This document shows, piece after piece, positions 51,799 to 61,152 of a DNA stretch of 64,000 nt. Location of the stretch: the NCBI RefSeq assembly GCF_016595435.1, contig NZ_JAENIJ010000023.1, forward strand, positions 1 through 64,000. The letters run 5' to 3'. Numbering within the stretch: position 1 is the first letter of the stretch; each line of letters begins with the position of its first letter. Under the pieces are notes generated by a model. It made no database searches. It had not been told where the DNA came from and was given only the letters and a program-made list of their open reading frames with translations. The stretch comes from Luteolibacter pohnpeiensis. GTDB lineage: Bacteria > Verrucomicrobiota > Verrucomicrobiia > Verrucomicrobiales > Akkermansiaceae. The translations under genes were made by a program, and so were the position numbers.

Positions 51799-53016
51799 AT
51801 GAAATCGAAAAAGTCACGAGGCGGTTGGTTCCGCAAACTCCTTCCCTGGCTCATCACGCTGGCGGTCATCGCGTTGATCGTGGCCGGTCTCGCACCGAAG
51901 CCGACGATTGTAGAGACCGCGACCGTGCACCGTGCTCCGCTTGTGGTTTCCGTGATCGAAGAAGGCAAAACCCGGATCCGCCACCGTCACGTCATTTCAC
52001 CTCCGATTGCGGGATTTCTCCGGCGGGTCGAATTGCGCGCGGGTGATCCCATCGTCGCCGGAAAAACCGTTTTAGCGGTGATTGAGGCATCGACTTCCGC
52101 CTTTCTTGATCCTCGTGCGCAAGCTGAAGCCGAGGCGCGGGTCGTCGGGGCCGAGGCCAATCAACGTGCCCGTCAGGCAGATCTGGATCGGGCAGAAGCT
52201 GCATTGGACCTCGCGGAAAAGCAGCTCGAGCGGCAGGAAAAAATGCGTGAAACCGGTGCCGCGTCCGCCCAGGAATACGACGAAGCGGAATCGATGGCAC
52301 AGGTCCGTCGCCGGGAGCGGAATGCGGCTGAGTTCGCACTGAAGGCGGCGACCTCGGACATCGAAATCGCACGCTCCGCCTTGCTTCAGGCGAGGGCGCC
52401 GAGCATTGAGGAATCGCCTCCCATTCGCATCATGGCGCCTGTCGATGGGTTTGTGTTGAATGTTTACGAAGAGAGCGAAAGGCCGGTCACTCCAGGATTG
52501 CCGATCATGGAAGTGGGCGATCCGAAAGACCTGGAAGCGGAGATCGAATTGCTATCCAGCGATGCTGCCGGAGTCTCCCCGGGTGCCGAAGTTTCGATCG
52601 AACAGTGGGGTGGGAATCAGCCGTTGCGCGGAAAAGTCAGTGTGGTTGAGCCAGGTGGATATACCAAAATTTCTTCACTTGGAGTCGAAGAACAGCGGGT
52701 CAAAGTTCGGGTTGATTTTGTCGATCCCGTGCCCGAAGGCTACACCCTTGGAGATCGCTATCGAGTCGAAGCGCGCATTACGACGTGGAAGCAGGATGAC
52801 GTGTTGCAGGTTCCGACCGGGGCTCTTTTCCGCAAAGGCAATCAATGGATGAGCTTTGTGATGAAGGATGGCATCGCCAAAGAGCACAAAGTCGGAATCG
52901 GCCGCAACAATGGAGTTTCTGCTCAAGTGTTAGAGGGACTGGATGATGGGGGAAAAGTCATCATGCACCCACCAGACACCACGCGCGACGGAACCAAAGT
53001 CACCGAGGAAAAGTGA
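51799..53016 (+). CDS. HlyD/MacA-like efflux adaptor
   Basis: A 405-residue periplasmic adaptor. A single N-terminal transmembrane segment (LITLAVIALIVAGL, about 15-30) is followed by a split biotinyl-lipoyl domain, an alpha-helical hairpin (about 105-190, rich in Ala, Glu, Arg) and beta-barrel segments (GDRYRVEARI, LQVPTGALFRKG). It would bridge the MacB-like permease to an outer-membrane channel. It ends 49 bases before the next gene. No outer-membrane channel is encoded nearby. Confidence 0.9.
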   Translation: MKSKKSRGGWFRKLLPWLITLAVIALIVAGLAPKPTIVETATVHRAPLVVSVIEEGKTRIRHRHVISPPIAGFLRRVELRAGDPIVAGKTVLAVIEASTSAFLDPRAQAEAEARVVGAEANQRARQADLDRAEAALDLAEKQLERQEKMRETGAASAQEYDEAESMAQVRRRERNAAEFALKAATSDIEIARSALLQARAPSIEESPPIRIMAPVDGFVLNVYEESERPVTPGLPIMEVGDPKDLEAEIELLSSDAAGVSPGAEVSIEQWGGNQPLRGKVSVVEPGGYTKISSLGVEEQRVKVRVDFVDPVPEGYTLGDRYRVEARITTWKQDDVLQVPTGALFRKGNQWMSFVMKDGIAKEHKVGIGRNNGVSAQVLEGLDDGGKVIMHPPDTTRDGTKVTEEK

Positions 53017-53065
53017 TGCTTTTGGTGACTGACAAAGCACCTGCTGATGATACAATTCGGTTGTC

Positions 53066-53350
53066 ATGAATCCATTGCCCAATCCGCACGATGATCCCGC
53101 CGCATTGAAAGTGCTGCAGGATTCGATCTATCGGGAAAAGGTGTTGCGAGCGCGATCGATGACCGGAGTCGAGCGACTGGATGCCGCTCTGGAACTTACC
53201 AATGGAGTATTTGAGCGTATGGCAGAAGGGGTCACTTGGCAGCTTGGAATTACTGACCGAGCAGTTGTGTGGCAGGAGGTCCGAAAGAGATTGGAGCGAA
53301 TTTCCCGTGTCAGAAGTTTGTCTGACTCCCAGTTGCCTTCAATTCCATGA
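53066..53350 (+). CDS. small partner protein of a nucleotidyltransferase cassette
   Basis: A 94-residue protein (MNPLPNPHDDPAALKVLQ...) whose middle reads ARSMTGVERLDAALELTNGVFERM followed by a basic WQEVRKRLERISRVRSL. Small proteins with this pattern are often encoded just before nucleotidyltransferases. Its stop overlaps the next start (ATGA). It may act as antitoxin or chaperone of the enzyme, which is inference from position. Confidence 0.6.
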   Translation: MNPLPNPHDDPAALKVLQDSIYREKVLRARSMTGVERLDAALELTNGVFERMAEGVTWQLGITDRAVVWQEVRKRLERISRVRSLSDSQLPSIP

Positions 53351-53910
53351 AAGTGGAGCAGCTGGCGAAGCTGGTCATTGACTCCTGCCGTGCGGAGCAA
53401 GTGGACTATATGATGACCGGCGCATTTGCGGTGGCATTTTACGGCATCCCGAGATCGACAAAAGATGTCGATTTTGTGATCAATTTGATTCCGTCCGATG
53501 CTCTGCAACGTTTGATCCGCAATTTGGAAACTTGGGTGGATTTTGAATCACAGGTGCAGTTCGATACTTTGACTTGGGGCAGGCGACACATTGGTAAACC
53601 GAAAGCGGATACCGGGTTGAAGGTCGAGCTATTCGAGTTATTTGACGATCCTTTCGTGAAAGCTCAGTTTGCGAGAAAAATTCAGATCCGCTCCCAACAG
53701 CTCGGATGTGAAACGTGGCTTCCCACCGCTGAAGATGTCGTGATTCAAAAACTTCGCTGGGGAAGGCCCAAGGATTTGGAAGATGTGAAAGATATATTAG
53801 CGGTACAGGGACCGGAATCTTTGGATATGGACTATGTCCGCAACTGGTGCTGCAGTCATGGCACTGCTGAAAGATTACTCGAAATGCTCAAAGCAATTCC
53901 CCCGATCTAA
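53347..53910 (+). CDS. nucleotidyltransferase (AbiEii/DUF6036-like)
   Basis: A 187-residue protein with the nucleotidyltransferase fold: MMTGAFAVAFYGIPRSTKDV carries the G-x-R-x-T-x-D-x-D motif (Asp40, Asp42 in KDVDFVI), a third carboxylate is likely in VELFEL and the C-terminal part is helical (WLPTAEDVVIQKLRWGRPKD). The WL-x-AEDVVIQKL-RWGR-KD ending is characteristic of AbiEii-like toxins and related transferases. It is translationally coupled to the 94-residue gene, so the two could form a toxin-antitoxin pair. Confidence 0.75.
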   Translation: MKVEQLAKLVIDSCRAEQVDYMMTGAFAVAFYGIPRSTKDVDFVINLIPSDALQRLIRNLETWVDFESQVQFDTLTWGRRHIGKPKADTGLKVELFELFDDPFVKAQFARKIQIRSQQLGCETWLPTAEDVVIQKLRWGRPKDLEDVKDILAVQGPESLDMDYVRNWCCSHGTAERLLEMLKAIPPI

Positions 53911-53935
53911 TCAATTCCAAAGAGGGTGAATTAGA

Positions 53936-56900
53936 TCACATCGGCGCGAGCAGCTGCGATAGGGTATCGGAATCGATTTTGAGTTTGCTGACTTCTTCCG
54001 AGAGCAGCGCTTTGACCAGATTGCTCTTGCGTTGCTGCAACTGTTGAATGCGTTCTTCGATGCTGCCTTTGCAGATGAGTTTGTGAACAAACACGGGCTT
54101 CTCCTGACCGATGCGATGGGCGCGATCCGTTGCTTGAGCCTCGGCGGCAGGATTCCACCATGGGTCATAGTGAATCACCGTGTCAGCAGCTGTTAGATTG
54201 AGGCCGGTGCCGCCGGCTTTGAGTGAGATCAGAAATAGCGGAGCTTTTCCGGATTGGAATGCTTTGACTAACTTTGCGCGCTCGGTCGCTGGAGTGGCGC
54301 CGGTGAGTTTGAGATAGGGCGTTTTCTCCTTCGCTAGATGTTGCTCGATCAGCTCAAGCATGGTGGTGAATTGTGAAAAGATCAGAATCTTCCGTCCTTC
54401 CTCCAGTAAAGTCGGCAGCAGGTCTTTTGTTAGAAAATCCAGCTTCGCGGAAGGTCCGGCTTTTCGTGCGGCGGGTGTGTCTAACAAGATGGGGTGGCAG
54501 CAGATTTGCCGAAGCTTGAGCAGGGCGTCCAAAACAACAATCTGCGACCGGTTGAGGCCTTTGTCCGAGATCGCGTCGCGAATCCGGGAGTCCATTGCGG
54601 CGCGAACTGATTCGTAAAGGTCGGCTTGCTTGGTGGTGAGTGGAATGCTGTGGATGATCTCGGTTTTTTCCGGCAGATCGGTAGCAACCTCATCCTTGGT
54701 GCGGCGCAGCAGCAAGGGGCCAACCCGGCGATTGAGAGCAGCTTGTGCATTGCCGTCCTGCTGGCGCTCAATAGGCGTTCGGAAGGATTTGTTAAAATGT
54801 TCCGAACTGCCGAGGAAGCCGGGCATCAGAAATCGCATCAGGCTCCATAGTTCGCCAAGGTGGTTTTCCATCGGCGTGCCGGACAGGCAGAGCCGGTGGC
54901 GCGCTTGGACCTGATAGAGTGTTTGGGCGGTGTTAGATTTCGGGTTTTTGATGTGCTGGGCTTCGTCAAGCACCAAGCAGTTCCATTGCAATTCCTTGAG
55001 ATCTTCGAAGTCGCGGACGATCAGCGGGTAGGAAGTGATGACGAGGTCGGCATGCTGGATTTCAGCAAACAACGATTTGCGGGCTGGCCCCTGCAGCAAC
55101 AGGACTTTGAGGGATGGTGTGAATCGCGCGGCTTCGCTCTGCCAGTTAGATACTACGGATGTAGGAGCAATGACGAGCGATGGCAGCCCGCCTGACTGTT
55201 CCGGTGCGGATTGCGCCAACAGATGGCCAAGCGTTTGCAGGGTTTTGCCGAGGCCCATGTCGTCAGCTAGAATTCCATGCAGATCCTGGCTGGCTAGAAA
55301 TTGCAGCCAGCGGTATCCATCGAGTTGGTATGGGCGGAGCTTGGCCTTTAAGTCCTTCGGTAACACTGCTGCCGGCAGGCTTTTGATTTCACTCAGACGC
55401 TTTCCAAGATTGCGTAGCGATCGAATGGTGGCGTCGGAATCCTTTTCCGGGATGGTTAGAGCAAGATCCGCTGCTTCCAGGCGATGGAGCAAAAGTCCGT
55501 TGGTCGATGCAGGCTTGTCGTAGAGATGGCGAATGGATTCGACCACTTCAAGAAAGCGCCGTTTTGGGAAACTGATAAATCCGCCGTTTTGATGGGGCGA
55601 TGGAAAGGCAAGGAATTCGTCCTCAGCGATATCTTCTGGCGATAGAAAGGTGTGTGTTTGTTGAAGATATCTGGCAATCAGTGGAATCAAACTGAAGGTC
55701 TGGCCCTCGGTTTCGAACGTGTAGTCGAAGCGAAACCAGTCGATTCCGTCGACCTGTTCTTGTTCGAGATGGGGAGCAAAAGATTCGATATGGGTGAGTT
55801 CGAGTCCGAGGTCGGAATCAATGATGATTTCCCAACCGTTTTTTTTCAAATCCTCGAAGCAGTCGCTATGAATCAGTTCGAACCAGGCGGTATCTGGTTC
55901 GTCGAAATACTCGATGGGCACGAAAATTTCCTCGTTCTCTGGATCGAGCAAGTTGGGGTTCAGAATTTCCGATAGAGGCACGAAATCGTAGTAACTCAGA
56001 GTTTCAAGATGCTCGTCCTCGGCAGACTCGTTGCGGCGATAAATGGTGCGCTTGCCCTCGGTTTGGACCACGACCTGTTTTTCGGATGTCGGGCGGGTGT
56101 AGTAGGCTGGGAGTTGTGGGCTGTCTTCGTAGCGGAAGCTAAGTTCCGCAGCGATGATCGGTTCGCGGTCTGAATTTGCCCTGGGGAGGGTGCGGACTTG
56201 GTGGAGGGATACATGAAGCCGAGGAACCGGCCTTGCCTTCACCGTGCGTGATTCGATTTTTAGAGGCGCGGGGAGTTCTGAATCAGCAGTCGCTTCCGAA
56301 ATTTCAGCGAGCGCGGAACTGACTTGTGGAGCCAGGTCCTGAGTGATGGATGGTCCGTTTTGCCACGTTTGCAGAAGAGCCTCGGAGAATTGGCTTTCGA
56401 TTTTACCGATTTGCCCATGGATACGATCCAGATAGCGGGGTAAATCGGTTCCGAGAACTGCTGCGCCATCTGGATCTAACAACTCCAGGCACGGCTGCAT
56501 TCTGCCATCGGTTAGAAGCTTCCAGCCCGGTTTTCCCTGCTTTGGAGGACCTGCGGATAGCGCGTGATAGGTTCCGTTGCTCAGTTGTAAAAACAAACGA
56601 CCCGTTGCTTCCATCCGATCGAGCAAAGATGCGCTGCCGATGGTTCGGATTCGCACTCCGTCGGATTGTCCTGAAATCAGTTGGAGATGCTGGTAGGTTG
56701 TGACCAGCGCATGATCTTCAGCGGCCAGATATTTAGGAGGCTTTGATAAATTTGGAGCGGCGCGGGATGATTCCACCATGGGTGAATCATTTTGATCCCG
56801 AGGAAATCGTGCCTGGCGCAGAACCAACTCCAGTTCGCCACCAACCAGGGCTTCCGCTTCCTCCAAGCAGTATGCAAGAAAGCGATCGTGCCGCCCAGTT

Positions 56901-57352
56901 GATGGGGAAGTGGTCTTTGCCGAATTTGCATAGAGTTTTTCGAGCCACACCCTGGTGGATGAAATCGAAACGTCATCGGCAAATTCAATTTGCTCTGGAG
57001 CTGGCAGTGCCTGCCATGCCTTGGTGATTTCCGCCATTGCCGCGACTGCATGCTTGCATTGGTAGCCGACCGGGCAGCTGCATGACGAAACTGTCGCCCA
57101 GGTTTCTTTGCGTGGGCGCAACGAGATCGAAACATCATAAGGGCGTCGACCAGATCCTGAAACTTTTGCTGCAATCTCAATCCCCGTTTTTTCAGGGAGG
57201 TCAATCGTGATCGAAATGACTTTGCCCAGGTAAGCATAGTAGTTCCCGCGCGCCAGGCTGCCGCCATCGAACTCACGTTGCCAGCTTTCACTGAACATGT
57301 AGTCGCGCAGCGACCCCAGCGGCTGGAGACGTTCGAGAAAGTTAATCTTCAT
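53936..57352 (-). CDS. SNF2-family helicase with N-terminal SWIM zinc finger
   Basis: A 1138-residue DNA-dependent ATPase. The SWIM zinc finger C-x-C-x5-C-x-H is at 91-101 (CSCPVGYQCKH). The SNF2 motor occupies the last 500 residues: Walker A DDMGLGKTLQTL, LVLDEAQHIKN, CLSGTPMEN, the C-terminal helicase block ILIFSQFTTMLELIEQHL and TDRAHRIGQ. The middle part (about 150-600) is the bacterial SNF2-associated helical/beta region. The family is common in Gram-positives and Verrucomicrobia; roles in chromatin remodelling-like or repair processes are unproven. It stands alone, convergent with the nucleotidyltransferase gene. Confidence 0.92.
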   Translation of the reverse strand: MKINFLERLQPLGSLRDYMFSESWQREFDGGSLARGNYYAYLGKVISITIDLPEKTGIEIAAKVSGSGRRPYDVSISLRPRKETWATVSSCSCPVGYQCKHAVAAMAEITKAWQALPAPEQIEFADDVSISSTRVWLEKLYANSAKTTSPSTGRHDRFLAYCLEEAEALVGGELELVLRQARFPRDQNDSPMVESSRAAPNLSKPPKYLAAEDHALVTTYQHLQLISGQSDGVRIRTIGSASLLDRMEATGRLFLQLSNGTYHALSAGPPKQGKPGWKLLTDGRMQPCLELLDPDGAAVLGTDLPRYLDRIHGQIGKIESQFSEALLQTWQNGPSITQDLAPQVSSALAEISEATADSELPAPLKIESRTVKARPVPRLHVSLHQVRTLPRANSDREPIIAAELSFRYEDSPQLPAYYTRPTSEKQVVVQTEGKRTIYRRNESAEDEHLETLSYYDFVPLSEILNPNLLDPENEEIFVPIEYFDEPDTAWFELIHSDCFEDLKKNGWEIIIDSDLGLELTHIESFAPHLEQEQVDGIDWFRFDYTFETEGQTFSLIPLIARYLQQTHTFLSPEDIAEDEFLAFPSPHQNGGFISFPKRRFLEVVESIRHLYDKPASTNGLLLHRLEAADLALTIPEKDSDATIRSLRNLGKRLSEIKSLPAAVLPKDLKAKLRPYQLDGYRWLQFLASQDLHGILADDMGLGKTLQTLGHLLAQSAPEQSGGLPSLVIAPTSVVSNWQSEAARFTPSLKVLLLQGPARKSLFAEIQHADLVITSYPLIVRDFEDLKELQWNCLVLDEAQHIKNPKSNTAQTLYQVQARHRLCLSGTPMENHLGELWSLMRFLMPGFLGSSEHFNKSFRTPIERQQDGNAQAALNRRVGPLLLRRTKDEVATDLPEKTEIIHSIPLTTKQADLYESVRAAMDSRIRDAISDKGLNRSQIVVLDALLKLRQICCHPILLDTPAARKAGPSAKLDFLTKDLLPTLLEEGRKILIFSQFTTMLELIEQHLAKEKTPYLKLTGATPATERAKLVKAFQSGKAPLFLISLKAGGTGLNLTAADTVIHYDPWWNPAAEAQATDRAHRIGQEKPVFVHKLICKGSIEERIQQLQQRKSNLVKALLSEEVSKLKIDSDTLSQLLAPM

Positions 57353-57407
57353 GGATGATTACCTGAGAGCATAGCATGAGGAAAAAGCTGAGAAGTCGAC
57401 CGTGAAA

Positions 57408-59801
57408 TCAGTTCTCATCAGGACTCGCCTGACACCAGCCGGGAAGGAGGAAAATCGCAACGATCATCGTGATGGAAATGCCGGTGACCGATACGAAACC
57501 GAGACTCCGCAGTGCCTCAATCGATGAGAAACAGAGCGAGCCGAATCCGATCACGGTAGAGACTCCACAGAACATCAAGGCCTTGCTGGTTCCATTCCAA
57601 AGCTCTTTGAACGAACATCCGGTCCGGCGGATGGTTAGAATCACGTGGATTGCGTAGTCGATGCCGGTGCCTAACAAAAGCGGGGTTGCCATCAGGTTGA
57701 CGAAGTTCCAGGTTAGTCCGGCAAAACTCATCACCGCGAGCATCAGCAAACCGCTCAATGACATTGCGACAAGCGCGGCGAGGATGTCACCGGGACGACG
57801 GAAGATGAAAATCATCATTCCGACCAGCAACAGAAACATCGGGATGAGCACACGCATGACATCCTTTCCGACGAGATCTGAAATCGCCGGATTGAACAAA
57901 CGCCAGTCACTGAGCCAGATGCCGGAACCGGTGAGAGCGCGGAATTTTGGGAAATCGGCCCCGGCTGGTTTGGCCGTGGGTGCGAGATCGATGTTTCCTA
58001 ACAAAGCACCGCTGCCATCGGCTTTGCGAGCCATGGCTACCCGTGTGATTTCGATCGCACTTTCTTGTTGGGGAAATACCAAGCCGTTGTGAGCTGTTAG
58101 AGTGGCCATTTCACTGAGGACGGAATTGCCGAGTGCGGTTCCCTCTTCGGTGAATCCCGCTTCACCCGCTTCATGCATCAGCCGGTCGCGATGAGTCGCA
58201 AGCTCCGCCAGAATGGCGCGGTTTTTGGTTTGGGAAGCTTCATCCGGCCACCAGCCGATGGGAAAATGAGCTGCACGGATCAGGCCCGATTTTTCGGCGG
58301 AACTGAACCTCCGGTTCGCTTCCGCCACGCGCTCTAACATTTCAGGTCCGCTTTTTGCTTCGATGATCACTCCCATGGACTCGTCAGACCAGCGCGGGAA
58401 TGCTGCGGTGACGCGATCCAGTGCCGTCATTGCCTGACTGTTCGAAGGGCGCATGACCGATGAGTCAAACTGGGTTCCGGGAAGTCCGTGGATTGCCAGA
58501 ACCCCAAGGGCGGCGATGGCGAATCCTCCTGCCAAACCATAAGAGAGCATGCGTTTTGGGATCCATTTTCCGGTGCCTCGTGGCTGCCGTCGGTTGACGC
58601 CAAACCGAACGACGAATGGCAGGTAGCCGGAGATCATGATGGCTGCGGCAGCGAAAAGTCCGGTGGCGACGATGGTTCCAAGCTGTCCCATCCCGGGAAG
58701 GCCTGCGAGGTTGAGAGCAAGAAATACGACGATCGTCGTAGCCGCGCACCACATGACCGGCTTCGCACTGGCATCGCGCAGGGAGTTTGCATTGCTGCCG
58801 CTGAGTTTTGCTTCCTGGCAGATGATCAATCCATAATCGACGGAAAGCCCGATCAGAATGCCAAAGGAGCTGAATGCCATGATGCCCAGGCTGCCGTAAA
58901 TCCATCCAGCGACGCCAAGCGCGACGGCGAAAACCAAAACCTGCACGCCTATCAGTCCGGCTAACAGGATCAGCCGCCGTTGCATCCACCAAAACAACAG
59001 CGCGATCAGTCCGAGTGTGATGCCGATGGAGCCACTGAGATCACGTTCCATCGAGTGCCCGATTTCCGATGAAAATGCTGGCTCGCCGGTTAACCCCACC
59101 TCGATTCCCTGCCCGTCTGTTTTTTGCCAGGCCGCGATGGATTGCCTGACCTTGGCCAGCCAGGCATCAGCATCGCGATAACCAGCGATTGGTTTTGGTG
59201 AATCGATAAACAACAAATGGGAGTGGCCATCAGCGCTTTCAAAAGCCGCGCCGCTTTGTGAGCTGTTAGAGGTAAGTGCCGTAATGGCGGGATGATCGAG
59301 AAAGCCAAATGGATCGTGGGCACGCATGGCCAGCCCCTCGCCTTCCATGGCTGTGGCGATACGTGCGATGGCACCATCCAGTGTCTTTCGTGAATTCTCA
59401 GGAGATAACTTTTCCGCCAGAGCTTGGGTCGATTCCGGATCACCGTTCAGCCACAAGTAGGCGATGAGTTCCGACAGGCCCTCGGGTGATTGCATCCACA
59501 TGGGCTGCCAGCGGGCGCGCCTTGCATTGCCATCGGCCAGTAATCGCTCGCCGAGAGATTGGGCGGCGTCTTCGAGCGAATCGGTTTCATCGTCCTTGCT
59601 TTGGATCAAAATGACCAATTCGTCGTTTTTGGCGAAAGCCTGATGATAACTTTCCAATCCTCGAACTTCCGGCAAATCGCCGGGTAACATGGATAGGATG
59701 TTTGTATCAAACTTGAGTCGGAACATGCCAGCTGCCGCGACCAGGATGAAGAGCACGAAAATCAGCGGCAATGCGAGGCGGCGCAGCATGAAGGGACTCA
59801 A
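57408..59801 (-). CDS. MMPL/RND-family exporter
   Basis: A 797-residue RND-superfamily membrane protein of the MMPL type. A first helix (MLRRLALPLIFVLFILVAA) is followed by a periplasmic domain to about 240, five helices (about 255-410), a second periplasmic domain and a C-terminal helix bundle (about 640-790). The repeated pattern is the duplicated MMPL topology of 12 helices. Such proteins export lipids or hydrophobic compounds using the proton gradient. The starts of this gene and bufA are divergent, with about 170 bases between them. Confidence 0.88.
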   Translation of the reverse strand: MSPFMLRRLALPLIFVLFILVAAAGMFRLKFDTNILSMLPGDLPEVRGLESYHQAFAKNDELVILIQSKDDETDSLEDAAQSLGERLLADGNARRARWQPMWMQSPEGLSELIAYLWLNGDPESTQALAEKLSPENSRKTLDGAIARIATAMEGEGLAMRAHDPFGFLDHPAITALTSNSSQSGAAFESADGHSHLLFIDSPKPIAGYRDADAWLAKVRQSIAAWQKTDGQGIEVGLTGEPAFSSEIGHSMERDLSGSIGITLGLIALLFWWMQRRLILLAGLIGVQVLVFAVALGVAGWIYGSLGIMAFSSFGILIGLSVDYGLIICQEAKLSGSNANSLRDASAKPVMWCAATTIVVFLALNLAGLPGMGQLGTIVATGLFAAAAIMISGYLPFVVRFGVNRRQPRGTGKWIPKRMLSYGLAGGFAIAALGVLAIHGLPGTQFDSSVMRPSNSQAMTALDRVTAAFPRWSDESMGVIIEAKSGPEMLERVAEANRRFSSAEKSGLIRAAHFPIGWWPDEASQTKNRAILAELATHRDRLMHEAGEAGFTEEGTALGNSVLSEMATLTAHNGLVFPQQESAIEITRVAMARKADGSGALLGNIDLAPTAKPAGADFPKFRALTGSGIWLSDWRLFNPAISDLVGKDVMRVLIPMFLLLVGMMIFIFRRPGDILAALVAMSLSGLLMLAVMSFAGLTWNFVNLMATPLLLGTGIDYAIHVILTIRRTGCSFKELWNGTSKALMFCGVSTVIGFGSLCFSSIEALRSLGFVSVTGISITMIVAIFLLPGWCQASPDEN

Positions 59802-59866
59802 GCGATTATCGCCTGCTCGGGCAACCAGGATTCGGCGGAAATTCGGATGAATTCGAAGCCGTGAAA

Positions 59867-59884
59867 AAATTTTCGAAATTTTCG
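59867..59884. promoter_or_regulatory. tandem AAATTTTCG direct repeat upstream of the bufferin-like operon
   Basis: Two exact nine-base copies, AAATTTTCG at 59867-59875 and 59876-59884, lie in the divergent region between the MMPL gene and bufA. AT-rich repeats here could be a promoter element or regulator site. Confidence 0.4.
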
Positions 59885-59922
59885 TTCATGTTTTCCGCAT
59901 TCGGACGGCTCAGAGGCATGGA

Positions 59923-59943
59923 GATGGTGCATGTGGCACCATC
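59923..59943. promoter_or_regulatory. perfect inverted repeat (operator candidate) upstream of bufA
   Basis: GATGGTGC (59923-59930) and GCACCATC (59936-59943) are perfect inverted repeats around five bases, 27 bases before the bufA start. The position between promoter and start fits an operator, or a 5' mRNA hairpin affecting translation. Confidence 0.55.
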
Positions 59944-59970
59944 CCAGCAATTAAACAAAAGACATAGATC

Positions 59971-60204
59971 ATGAAACTGAATCAATCCCTGATGGCTGCC
60001 GCTGTCGCTGGAATCGTTGCCGCAGGTACTGCTACCGCTCAACCTCAGAGCACCGGTGCTCACAAGGAAATCGCCTCCAAAGACGGCTGCAAAAGCAAGG
60101 AAGGCTGCGACAGCAAGGAAAAGAAAAAGGAGACCGAGAAAGAGAGCTGCTCTACCAAAGAGGGCTGTTCCACGAAGGAAAAGAAAGGGCAGAGCATTCT
60201 GTAA
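59971..60204 (+). CDS. bufA: bufferin-like RiPP precursor
   Basis: A 77-residue precursor. The Sec signal peptide (residues 1-23, cleavage near ATA) precedes a lysine/glutamate-rich core with four Cys at 40, 46, 60 and 66. Two 20-residue-spaced repeats share C-x5-C within SKEGC and STKEGC. MNIO (DUF692) enzymes modify Cys or Asn residues in such peptides; bufferins bind copper or zinc and protect from metal stress. Here the DUF692, DUF2063 and DoxX genes follow in order, supporting the assignment. The repeat pattern is unlike the C-x2-C type of the best-known bufferins, so the product may be a variant. Confidence 0.8.
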   Translation: MKLNQSLMAAAVAGIVAAGTATAQPQSTGAHKEIASKDGCKSKEGCDSKEKKKETEKESCSTKEGCSTKEKKGQSIL

Positions 60205-60229
60205 CGTCCGGCCACAACATTTGGGAAGT

Positions 60230-60260
60230 GGCTCTGACGTGATCCGTCGGAGCCGCTTTT
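60230..60260 (+). terminator. attenuator between precursor and modifying genes
   Basis: GGCTCTGACG (60230-60239) pairs with CGTCGGAGCC (60245-60254) through ten base pairs including one G-U, then GC and TTTT. Located 25 bases after the precursor stop and 25 bases before bufB, it would let most transcripts stop after bufA, giving excess precursor over enzyme. Confidence 0.75.
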
Positions 60261-60285
60261 CCCATCACTCTAATTTTTTCAACTT

Positions 60286-61152
60286 ATGGCCCATCCACGC
60301 TTTACGAATGGTTTCGAGCTCGGCATTGGCATCGGCCTCCGGGTCCCTCATTACGATCATATTCTTTCGGAGAAACCCGCGGTTGCCTGGTTTGAAATCA
60401 TCTCCGAAAATTATATGGTCGATGGGGGTCGCCCGCTGGAGGTGTTGGATCAAATTCTTGAGCAGTATCAGGTGGTGCAGCATGGCGTCGGGCTTTATCC
60501 CGGCAATCATGAGGGATTGGACTTCGAACATCTGAAGCGATTGAAAACGCTGGCGGGTCGCACGAAAACGCCGTGGTTCTCCGATCATTTATGCTGGGGC
60601 AGTGTGGATGGAACTTTCAGCCACGATCTACTGCCACTACCGTACACGATGGAGTCGGCCCGTAAGGTGGCTGCCAACCTCCGCATCGCGCAGGATTTCA
60701 TGGAGCTCCCGCTTGCCGTCGAAAATGTCAGCAGTTATGTGGAGTTCCATCAATCGGAGATGACGGAGTGGGAGTTTCTCACGGAAGTGGTCGAGATGGC
60801 GGATGTCGGGATATTGCTGGATGTAAACAATATCCACGTTTCATCGATCAACCACGGATTTGATGCGATGGAATATGTCAATTTCATCCCCGCCGAGCGA
60901 GTGACCCAAATGCACATCGCTGGCCATTCGAAGTATGAACGCTTCATCATTGATACGCATGACCATCCTGTGGTCGATCCGGTTTGGAAGTTGTATGCGC
61001 GGGCGATTGAACGATGCGGCGCGACCGCCACTTTGCTGGAATGGGATGCGAAGATTCCATCGTTTGACGAAGTGTGGTCGGAAGCAAAGAAGGCCTGCAA
61101 TTATTGGGATCATGTCCCGCAAATTACATATCTTCATGAAACCGTTGCTTGA
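60286..61152 (+). CDS. bufB: MNIO-family (DUF692) peptide-modifying oxidase, BufB-like
   Basis: A 288-residue TIM-barrel multinuclear non-heme iron enzyme. Metal-ligand blocks typical of the family are visible: QHGVGLYPG (His66), FSDHLCW (Asp100, His101), ENVSSY (Glu146), LLDVNNIHVS (Asp179, Asn181/Asn182, His184), QMHIAGH (His210, His214), DTHDHPV (Asp223, His225) and LLEWDA (Glu252). Related enzymes TglH, MbnB, ChrH and BufB oxidise Cys or Asn residues of precursor peptides. It follows the Cys-rich precursor and precedes the DUF2063 partner, whose ATG overlaps its end by 17 bases. Confidence 0.93.
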   Translation: MAHPRFTNGFELGIGIGLRVPHYDHILSEKPAVAWFEIISENYMVDGGRPLEVLDQILEQYQVVQHGVGLYPGNHEGLDFEHLKRLKTLAGRTKTPWFSDHLCWGSVDGTFSHDLLPLPYTMESARKVAANLRIAQDFMELPLAVENVSSYVEFHQSEMTEWEFLTEVVEMADVGILLDVNNIHVSSINHGFDAMEYVNFIPAERVTQMHIAGHSKYERFIIDTHDHPVVDPVWKLYARAIERCGATATLLEWDAKIPSFDEVWSEAKKACNYWDHVPQITYLHETVA

